Positions 35,066 to 45,400 of a DNA stretch of 64,000 nt are shown here, in pieces. Below the pieces are notes generated by a model, which ran no database searches, had not been told where the DNA came from, and was given only the letters and a program-made list of their open reading frames with translations. The position numbers were made by a program, and so were the translations under genes. Numbering within the stretch: the stretch's first letter is position 1; every line of letters begins with the position of its first letter. This stretch comes from Luidia sarsii (taxonomy: Eukaryota; Echinodermata; Asteroidea; Paxillosida; Luidiidae), in NCBI GenBank assembly GCA_949987565.1, contig OX465120.1, positions 3,619,927 to 3,683,926 on the forward strand, in the 5' to 3' direction.

Positions 35066-35345
35066 CGAGAGCTATGGTTTTGCGCACCAGCGCTCGTACC
35101 ATCTGAATTGTGGCCTTCCCTAACAGTCAAATAGACTTTTTGTAGGGATGGATGAGCGAGTATATAATTATTATGACCATTGGGGGCGTGATCCCTGGAG
35201 ATTTATGGCAGTTAATGCGCCCCCACCCCGGCAAAGACTAGATGACTATTTGAAAAAGTCCACCATCTAATAAGGGCTGGATGCTCAGATGGTACGCAAA
35301 ACCAGAAGTCTTAATTTGGGTTCAAGTCCCGGTCCAGTCAAAATT
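35066..35345. mobile_element. Inverted pair of SINE-like copies
   Basis: 35066-35146 is a reverse-complement copy (GTACCATCTGAATTGTGGCC). It is followed by a forward copy at about 35180-35345 with CACCCCGGCAAAGACTAGAT, a shortened box A region and GGGTTCAAGTCCCGGTCCAG. Confidence 0.6.
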
Positions 35346-35786
35346 ACCATTAATTTTCTCAAAATTAATTGTTCAATTTGTTGGGGCGAAATAATTAATG
35401 CTCTGATACATGTATGATTAATAACCCATATTCCTTGATTAATTACGAATGTTACAATTACTGAGTATTATTGCATGGTGTACCATGATAAAGCCTCATA
35501 CCACATGTATGATTAATAACCTATTCCTTGAATAAATAATATGAGTATTATTGCATGGTGTACCATAATAAAGCCTCATGCTTGATAATGGATGTGTAAC
35601 TATACGAGTTGGTCTTCAAGACCTCATACCCGGACGGTGAGAACTTGTTCAAGGGCTGGGAGGCTAGTTTAACCACAAGACCCTCGTGGCTGGACACTGG
35701 CTACAGTGGGCTGGACACTGGGCCCTACCGGAACCCATTGGGCCACAGTGAATCAGTCCACTAACTCATCATTAGGAATGCCATTA

Positions 35787-36266
35787 TGTCACCCGGCACA
35801 GCATAATGAGGAATAACCCCCACTTTTGAGAATTTGAGATTTTTCTAATGACGTGAAAGAGTATACCATTAGCTTTCAAATGATATCCGAATTATTTCTG
35901 TGTGAACTTTGTTGTAAATAGTACCAGGGGACTTCGCTCGTTCATTTGGTACCAGACACAATATAATTTTTTTTTTTATAGCATCACCAGTCTAACTCCT
36001 CGAAAGCGGCCATTCAAAAATGCACGAACTTCACATTTTCATGAAAACAGTACACAAACACTCCCCCGAAATCCTCATTTTTTCAACATTTACAGACGGA
36101 TTTCGGAAAAATTCTGTGGATATAATATCCTCTAATACATTACTTTCCGAAAATACAAAAATTTGAATTTTTTTTTATCGAATTTAGAAGATACTTTGAC
36201 TTCAGGCGTTGTTTACTGGAAAAGTGTTTTGGTGGGATATTCCTCATGTCGCTGTGCCGGCTCACA
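35787..36266. mobile_element. GTGACCCGGCACAGC element, copy 1
   Basis: Family description: full copies are 450-490 bp. Ends are TGTGACCCGGCACAGCATAA and its reverse complement. One side reads AGGAATATCCCACCAAAACA, the other AAAATCTCAAAAGTGGGGGT. No open frame of note. A TA often borders the ends, but the target duplication is not certain. This copy is full length and begins TGTCACCCGG. Confidence 0.85.
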
Positions 36267-37242
36267 TATGTTTACCAATGTGCCTTGCCCTGCCCCAGAA
36301 CCTAACACGTCCTTGGATTTCACATGAATAGGGCCAGAAACGTTTAGGATAGTTTGCATGCTTGGAATGTCCATACAAAATAAAGTGTTATTATTAATTA
36401 GACATGTAAACATTCTAAAAGAGTTTGCATCCAACCGAATAGATTGACCACATCACTTCAACTACAGATCAATCTCCATGTATCCCCATTCATACTAGTT
36501 TCGTGTAACAAACCGGTTATAGAATTGGAAGTTTGAAAAGTGACGAAATAGTCTAACATTAATTTTGGGTTCCGGTTAGCAGTGTAAGCACATCTTAGGA
36601 GTACAGTAGTTCCTAATGAATAGCCCTAAACAATTTCAAAACTATCTTGATAATTATTTCAAAATATTTCAATAGTAATATCAATATCTTAGGGTCATAT
36701 CTTAATAAGGCATTTTTTGCGAATAATGCACATTGGTAAAAAGTTCAGCCCAAAACTCTCGATAATAGGCGTCATTATGTTACACTTGCATTAGGCCTAT
36801 ATCCTGCCGAAAAGCTGAGCCCAGTAAACCACGATTCATTTAGTCTGTTTTAAGAAGAAAAAGCGAAACGAAAAATATACAATTTCTATGACCTCACCAA
36901 ATATTTTGTATCCGTGTTAGAAAATGTTCATTTATTTTAGGAATGTAAGTTTAAAAAAAATTGAAATAAACAGACCCTTGGTATTCTCCGCATTTCAAGG
37001 ACATCATATCACGCATCGCCACTCCCAATTCACAATTATTGATAAAGTAGAATTGTCTATCGACTGCCAAATGGCCCAAAAATGAACAAGAGAGGGCGCC
37101 AGAGCGTATAAAGTCACAAAAGGTCGCAGGTCAACCAATCGAAATCCCATGGAACGCAGTTTAAAAAAAAGCCCTTACTTTTCAGGCGAAAAAGTATGCA
37201 CCAAAAAGTTCCTCATCAGGTCTTGTAACTATAATGCGCATT

Positions 37243-37496
37243 TGTGACCCGGCACAGCATAATGAAGAATAACCCCACTTTTGAGATTGTGAGATTTTCT
37301 AATGATGTGAAAGAGTATACCATTAGCTTTCAAATGATATCAAAATATAATATCCTCTAATATTTAAAATTTCCGAAAATACAAAAACAAACAATTATTT
37401 GTAATCGAATAATTGTGAAGATACTTTAACTTCAGGCGTTGTTTACTCAAAAAGTGTTTTGGTGGGATATTATCCATGTCGTTGTGCCGGGTCACA
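37243..37496. mobile_element. GTGACCCGGCACAGC element, copy 2 (internal deletion)
   Basis: Both termini are kept; the central part with the CTTTCGAGGAGTTAGA segment is missing, leaving 254 bp. Confidence 0.82.
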
Positions 37497-37705
37497 TTTT
37501 AGTTTGGCCCTTCATCTCTCAGATCTTTTTTGCTTTCTTTTTAGCTATTTTGGACTTTGTGCTGACTACCCCAGAAAAACAAAACCCCAAAAAATTAATG
37601 TGCAGTTGTCTAAGCCGAATTTCTGAGGAACGAAAACCGACGGCTAAACCTATGGTCCAAGCCTTAATTTTGCATGGAACCTTTTAAGGGCCTCTTTTTT
37701 CACGA

Positions 37706-37925
37706 AGCCCCTTTTCCAAAACCCGGCTTAGGCTTCCGGCTCCGGCTTCGTCTCTGTTATCCAAAAGCTGAGTCTTTAATTGGTGGGGTTGAAGCTTTGA
37801 ATTCTTGTTTTCAGAACGCTAAAGGTCTCCATTATTCATACATTGTACTCAAATTAAAAATGGATAAAAGATCTAGAGACAAAGCCGGTGCCTGATGAGC
37901 CCAAGCCGGGTTTGGAAAAGGGCCC
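37706..37925. mobile_element. MITE of the GGCCCTTTTCCAAAACCCGG family, copy 3
   Basis: It starts GCCCCTTTTCCAAAACCCGG and ends CCGGGTTTGGAAAAGGGCCC, about 220 bp, just outside the 3' side of the Ig-NHL gene. Confidence 0.8.
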
Positions 37926-38014
37926 AGATCGGCTCACGCTCCAGTTCAGCCGGCGCGCGTTCGGTTTCACATCTTGGTTTCGCCCCCAACTGGCGCCCCC
38001 TTCAATAATTATTA

Positions 38015-38482
38015 TGATCCGGCACAGCATAATGAGGAATATCCCACCAAAACTCTTTTCGAGTAAACAACGCCTGAAGTCAAAGTATCTTTTCAATTCG
38101 ATACAAAAAAAAAGGTTTTTGTATTTAAAGTTTATGTATTGGAGGATATTATGTCATATGTCCAAAGGATTTTTCCGAAATCCGTCTCTAAATGTTGAAA
38201 AAACGAGGATTTCTGGGGAGTGTTTGTGTACTGTTTTCATGCAAATGTAAAGTTCCTGCCTTTTTTGAACGGCCGCTTTCGAGGAGTTAGACTGGCGCTG
38301 CTATATTGTGTCTGGTATCAAATGAACGAGCGAAGTCCCCTTGTACTATTATAACAAAGTTCACCCGGAAATAATTTGGATACGTAATGGTAAGCTTATG
38401 GTATACACTTTCACATCATTAGAAAATCTCAAAATCTCAAAAGTGGGGTTATTCCTCATTATGCATGCTGTGCCGGGTCACA
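38015..38482. mobile_element. GTGACCCGGCACAGC element, copy 3
   Basis: Full length. It begins 38 bases beyond the stop codon of the Ig-NHL receptor, so it probably forms most of that gene's 3' untranslated region. Confidence 0.85.
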
Positions 38483-38519
38483 GATTAGCGGACACTCTGG
38501 TGCGCCCTCTGCCGGCCGT

Positions 38520-39475
38520 CTATGGGCCATTCAGGCCCGGGGGCGCGCTCGGTGCGATCACCTCCTTGGCGTAGACGCTGACGACGCTGTCGTCATAGAC
38601 GGCCAGCCGCCCGCCGCCGTGCAGGCTCCTGAGCCCGCGAACGCCCCGCCGCGGCTTGGCGAACTGGCGCACGTAGTTGCCCCGCTGGTCGAACTGCAGG
38701 ACCTCCGTCTGGCCCTGGCAGCGGGTGTCGTTGACCACGAAGAGCCCGGCATCCGGCCCCCGGCCAGCCACCAGGTTGATCGGGTGCAGGAGCCGCTGCC
38801 CGTTGGCGAAGACCCCGACCGTCGTCCGGTGCCGGCCGCCGGTGAACTGGACGCGGTAGACGGGCTGGTCGCCGCCGTCGCCGCCGTGCGCGAAGAACTG
38901 GTCGGCCTCGCCGGCGGCCAGCAGCCCGGGCTTGCAGGGCAGCTCCACGGAGCTGATGTGGACGCCCTCCGAGTAGAAGACCGCCACGCGCCCGCTCACC
39001 TCGTCCCCGGCGTAGATGTTGCCGGCCTGGTCCACGGCCAGGTCCGTCAGGCGGTCGGGCCGCGCCCGCCCTCTCTCCGACCACTCCTCCTCCGCCTCCA
39101 CCTCCTCCCCGCTCCCCCGGCGATCGACGGCCGCGCCCAGCGAGCACAGCACGCTCTCGACGCCCGTGGCCGGGTCCAGGCAGCTGATGGTGCCGTCCCG
39201 GGTCCCCAGGACGATCCGCTCCCGCTCGCCGCTGCCCTGCACCGCCAAGGCCGCGTAGTTCCCGGCCGGCTGCCGGAGCTTCTGGACACCGTAGAGGGCG
39301 CGCCGCCGGAAGTCGTCGCCGAAGATGTGGAGGCCGGCCCCGTCCAGCACAGCCAGTCCCGACCGGTGCAGCCACTGGACGCTCCTCAGGTGGTCGAAGC
39401 CCCCCTTGTCGCCGCGGCCGCCGATTACGCCCCTGGGACCCAGGCTGAAGTCGTGCACCCATTTCACTTGCGTGC
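38520..39475 (-). other. Single exon coding the NHL-like beta-propeller
   Basis: One 956-base terminal exon holds the whole propeller. Six blades can be drawn: from GVIGGRGDKGGF; from YGVQKLRQPAG; from RPDRLTDLAVD; from PCKPGLLAAGE; from LHPINLVAGRG; and from RGLRSLHGGGR. The acceptor at 39476-39477 is phase 1 and fits the upstream TM exon. No RING, B-box or coiled-coil coding sequence lies in the 903-base intron, which argues against a separate TRIM-NHL gene. GC at third positions is very high. Confidence 0.82.
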
Positions 39476-42400
39476 CTGCACAGTGCGGAGGTCACGGTAA
39501 AGAGACCGAGTCAGATCAGAGGCAGAGGCAAAGGCAGTGGAAGAGGCAGAGACAGAGGCAGGTACAGGGACAAGTACAGAGACAGAGACAGGGAGAGGGA
39601 CCGAGAGACCGAGATCGAGACCGAGACCTATATAGGCCCGGACTGAGTCTTAGATCGAGACAGAGACCTAGACCTGGGACTCGACTAACCCTAGATCGAG
39701 ACCGAGACCTACACCTAAGACTCGTCTGAGCCCTAGATCGAGACCGAGACCTACACCTAAGACTCGTCTGAGCCCTATATCGAGACCGAGACCTACACCT
39801 TCGACTCGACTGAGCCCTAGACAGAGACCTACACCTAGGACTCGTCTGAGCCCTATATCGAGACCGAGACCTACACCTATAGGACTCGTCTGAGCCTTAG
39901 ACCGAGACCGAGACCTACACCTTCGACTCGGCTAAGCCCTAGACCGAGACCGAGACCGAGACCGAGACCTACACGTTTGACTCGACTAAGCCCTAGATCG
40001 AGATCGACACCTACAACTTTGACTCGTCTGAGCCCTATATCGAGTCCGAGACCTACACCAAGGCCTCGACTGAGCCCTATATCGAGACCGACACCTACAC
40101 CTAAGACTCGACTGAGCCCTATATCGAGACTGACACCTACACCTAAGACTCGACTGAGCCCTAGATCGAGATCGACGCCTACACCTTCGACTCGTCCGAG
40201 TCCTAGATCGAGTCCGAGACCTAGCTATCAAGACATCACAAACCTTCAAATTCGGGAACAAACCCAACAGCCTGGATTGTCAGGTTTTTTTTGTCAGACG
40301 GAGACGAAGTCCGAGCCTATATGATCCTTCATTTCTTAAACGGCCACATACAGTAGGCCGTCGGTCTTGCCATCTTACCTGCGTCTATGACCGGCCCACT
40401 GACGTCATTTGGCAAGGAGATGTAGATGTTTCTTTTCCTCGTGTTCTTCCTGGCTCGCCTGAGGCAGACAAACGTGCCCAGGGCAATCAGGAAGACGACC
40501 AGGAGTGGGATCAACACAATCAATGCAATGGGTGCCCTGGACTCCTCTGAGAGAAGAACATGAAAAAGCAAAAACCCAACAAACCAAGAATTAGAAATTA
40601 TTCGCCAGCGGACAATCGTCAATGGCTTTATATGTGGCCGTGACGCATTTCCACCGTGCAAATCTTCCACTTGGTATTTTTACCATGTAAACCTTCCACT
40701 TAGTATTTCTACCATGTAAACCTTCCACTATAGTATTTCCACCATGCAAACCTTCCACTTAGTATTTCCACCATGCAAACCTTCCACTTGGTATTTCTAC
40801 CATGTAAACCTTCCACTTGGTATTTTTACCATGTAAACCTTCCACTTAGTATTTCCACCATGCAAACCTTCCACTATAGTATTTCCACCATGCAAACCTT
40901 CCACTTAGTATTTCCACCATGCAAACCTTCCACTTGGCATTTCTACCATGTAAACCTTCCACTTAGTATTTTTACCATGTAAACCTTCCACTATAGTATT
41001 TCCACCATGCAAACCTTCCACTTAGTATTTCCACCATGCAAACCTTCCACTTGGTATTTTTACCATGTAAACCTTCCACTTAGTATTTCCACCATGCAAA
41101 CCTTTCGCTTAGTATTTCCAGCATGCAAACCTTCCACTTGGTATTTCCACCGTGCAAACCCTCCACTTAGTATTTCCACCATGTAAACCTTCCACTATAG
41201 TATTTCCAGCATGCAAACCTTCCACTTGGTATTTCCACCGTGCAAACCTTCCACTTAGTATTTCCACCAGGCAAACCTTTCACTTAGTATTTCCACCATG
41301 CAAACCTTTCACTTAGTATTTCCACCATGCAAACCTTCCACTTAGTATTTCCACCATGCAAACCTTCCACTTAGTATTTCCACCATGCAAACCTTCCACT
41401 ATAGTATTTCCACCATGCAAACCTTCCACTTAGTATTTCCACCATGCAAATCTTACACTTGGTATTTTTACCATGTAAACCTTCCACTTAGTATTTCTAC
41501 CATGTAAACCTTCCACTATAGTATTTCCACCATGCAAACCTTCCACTTAGTATTTCCACCATGCAAACCTTCCACTTGGTATTTTTACCATGTAAACCTT
41601 CCACTTAGTATTTCTACCATGTAAACCTTCCATTTAGTATTTCCACCATGCAAACCTTCCATTTAGAATTTCCACCATGCAAACCTTCCACTTGGTATTT
41701 TTACCATGTAAACCTTCCACTTAGTATTTCCACCATGCAAACCTTCCACTTGGTATTTCCACCATGCAAACCTTCCACTTGGTATTTCCATCATGCAAAC
41801 CTTCCACTTGGTATTTCCACCATACGAACCTTCAAGTCTTATCTGTACCCACCTGGCTTGTTGAGCACGATCCTGGCGCTGTGCAGAAAGAACTGGTCCC
41901 CCTCGGAGGAGACGTGGCACCAGAGGGCTCTGCGCCGCCAGTCGCCGGCCGTCGACACGACCAGCTCCCCGGCCACCGATGAGAGGCCGAGGCCGGCCCG
42001 CTGACTGCCGGACTCGCCATCGGAGAACACGGTGGCCACGATCCGGGTCTCGGCCGCCTCCGCCCCGGCCTCTGCCCCGGCCCCGGGATCAATCTCCTCG
42101 GACCAGTAGACGGTCGGGCTATGCAGGCCGGCCGTCCCGTTGACCGGGCAGGACAGGGTCAGGGAAGCTCCGTCCCCCGGGGCCACGCTTCGATTCCGAC
42201 CGGCGGACAGCCGGCCACGATCGGCCGGAAACAGATCGTCTACGGGAATAAAAATACAAAAATAAAAAATTGGGCCGTTTACGATTTGAAGACTTAGGTC
42301 ATATTCGGTCATATTTATCTTACTCGTTGTAATATCACAGGCATCTAAAAACAAGCATTTGGCCGCAGTTTATCGGGGAATACCCTGTAGCTATCAAGCC

Positions 42401-45400
42401 AACAAGCCTTCAAATTCGGAAACAAACTAATACCTGGATTTTCAGGTTTTGTCAGACTTCGTATTTTGGGTTGCATTCCCCTCTGGGGCCAATTTCATAG
42501 AGCCGCTTAAGCGCCAAAACAGGCTTAAGCACAAAAAGTCATGAGCCACAGAATCCCCTTGCCAACCCAAACTTCATTATTGTTTCATGCTAAGCAAAGA
42601 AGAGTGGAATACAAGTCAGAAGCAATGAACCTCAAACCGCAGGGCAGTTTGTAATCCTGCTTACACAAGGAAGACTTTTTCTGCTTAGCGGATTTTCACG
42701 CTTAAGCGGCTCTATGAAATTGATCTAAGGGCCTGTTCCGGGCCGGTGCGTCTTTAAGCTCGGCGGGCCTCACCTAGAACGGTCACCTCGATGGAGCCCT
42801 CTACGTTCCGGGCCGTCTGGCCCAGGACCACCCGGCACAGGTAGCCGCCGCCGTCCGGCTCGTCCACGGCGGCGATGACGAGTCCGAAGTCGGGCGCGAA
42901 CCGGTAGCGCGGACCGGCGCTGAAGTTGCCGCCGCTCAGCGGGTGCGCGTAGCGGAGCACCAGGTCCCAGCGCGGGCTGCCGTCGGCCGTGGCGGTCACG
43001 CGGTGGAACGCGATCACCAGGGCGTCCCCGGCGGACGGGGCGGGGGCGGCTGTCCCGGTCCCCGGCCCCGGCCCCGGCCCCTGTCCGCTCAGCGCAGGGC
43101 AGGTCAGCCGCTGGGTCCGTCCCTTCTGGAGGTACACCCGGCCCGGTGCCACGATCACCCCGTCCTTGAAGTCGCCTGTGCAGAGAAGTCAACACGCGGG
43201 TCAAACAAAACAAAAAAAAGGTCCCCCTCCACCATTTTTTTTTCAAAGGGGCAATTGATTCCAGTCCACATATACCGATGTTTGTATCCTTAGGCCTCTT
43301 GTCAAAAAGATCATCGGTTGGGTATCATATAATTTGACCCGTCCGATGTCGTTTCCACCGGATGGCCATCGTGTATTTTTCACCCGAGAGTCCAGTACAA
43401 TCGGCTTTCTTCCAGGGGAAATTCTATCGGTCGGATGAATTCAACCGGCACTCAACCGATGATCTTTTTGACAAGAAACCTTATGGAGACGTTGCTTTGT
43501 CATCGTGCACTCTATACAACCGAGTGAGAAACGATGTTTTAAAAATGCTCCCATTTCAACCACATTCACTTTATAGTGGGTAGACATTTAGACCGTATGT
43601 CCCTAATAGAACATATATATATAACACTTCAATTTGCGACGGATTCTTACTCATCATAAAATTCCCCGTTTTTTGAGTAATTTCCAAATACCAGATTCGT
43701 GAAAACCTCGTGGAGACCTATACACCTTTGCAATTTCCCTGTGGAGACCTAGTCAGCTATTCAACCTATTGTATGGGGTCTCCGCAAGGCACTAGATTCG
43801 CGCCCACAAGTACATCTTGTCGGCGCGAATGTAGTGCACCGAGACCCAAGACAATATGTTGAATTCTAGACCATAACCAAATGAACGACACAAGAGCGGA
43901 AAAAAAGACATAACCATAGTTTCTCTTCGATTTATCTGTCAACTGGTTGAATTTGGAGACTGCCCTCATTGTCTGAACAAATTGCATCCATTCATCATGT
44001 GAATTCATCATATGAACATCTAAACCGTGAAAAAGGGGTGAAAATATCATTTCGCTGTTAATTCACTGCAGTGAATTCATCGTGAAAATAACCGCTTCTC
44101 TGACCTGATAAGGACATTTTCAGGTCACTAAAGATGTCGTGAAACCGTGAATATCTAGGGTGGCAAGCTCCAGCCTTGAGGGATGGCTAATTCAATTACC
44201 AGTAGAGACCACCGGCCCCCATAGAGGTACTGTATGGTGTCCTTGTAACTGTCACTTCTAAATTGCCTCAACTTCTAAATTGTATCAGATACTTCTAAAT
44301 TGCCTCTAGCCATTTACCACCAGGAGTGTGGACTTGGAGACCACTGGTGAAAACACCGTGAAAATGACTTGGCTAACTGCGTGCCATAAAATAGGGGTGA
44401 AAAACACGGTGAAGTTTCTTTTCACGGCTAAATGACATTTTCACCCCATTTTCACCGTTTAGATGTTCATGGTGTAAGATGACTCGGGTTCATGGCTCGG
44501 TCCAGTCAGAAATGTCTTTGTTGTCCGATTAGTATTTTATAATCAGCACTCCGTTATTTCCCGCTCAAACTGGATCCCGAAACTTTGCCCAAGCGCTTTC
44601 TGCCCACGGCTCTCCTTTTAGCAACGTTAGCGAATCATTACACCATGCATGCAATGAAAGCTAACCACTGCTCACTGCTGTTGTTTTTATGTTCCCATAA
44701 TGGTTTTCGGAATCAAAAACTATATGGCCACCCACGATTGTATATGCTTTGGATCCGCAAACTGCGGTTTTGGGCGATCATGTTGTGCGAACATAAACAG
44801 ATGTCGCTTTTCTACCATTGTATACATGCGCACTCCGAGTGTGTAGGTTACATACATGCATTAATACATACATTATGTACGTGTACATGTACTGTACATG
44901 ATATGCACGCACTGCGTACGGTACATGAATAATTGCACGGGTCATGATCCACACAGCGCTGCCTATCAGGCAGGATATGGGTGCGGGTGAGAAGTTGGCA
45001 AACCTATGTAGCTATAGTGCAGTCAAATGTCATATACATGTACATGCAGTATAGTGGAGCTCGTCTAATACACACATAGTGCAGCAAATGTCGGAGCACA
45101 TCCAATACACAAAGAAGCGTCGTGCGAAGGGGGGGATATAATATACGGTTTCCTGGTCCTCGATCTTGTATTGTGGGAACCATTGCGTGGCAATATAATA
45201 AAATCAACGGGGTATAAGGAAGCGGAAAAATTATGATATGCTGAAGAGAGACACGTTGACAGAGTTGAAGAGCTGAGGGCTGGCATGTGTCACTTGCTGG
45301 AGTGGATTGCACCTCCCGCACAGGACACACACTGTATACCACAATTTACCACAGTGCCCACAGAGGTGCAGGCTCACATACCACAGGACACCACAAAAAC

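Noticed and set aside
38593..39500. Long alternative frames over the NHL exon on both strands
   Set aside because: Very high GC content removes stops from other frames; only the frame of 39475-38520 gives propeller motifs and fits the splice phase.
40379..40546. ITIM in the receptor tail (IYISL)
   Set aside because: The residue two before Tyr is Asn, not I/V/L/S/T, so it fits YxxPhi sorting but not the ITIM pattern.
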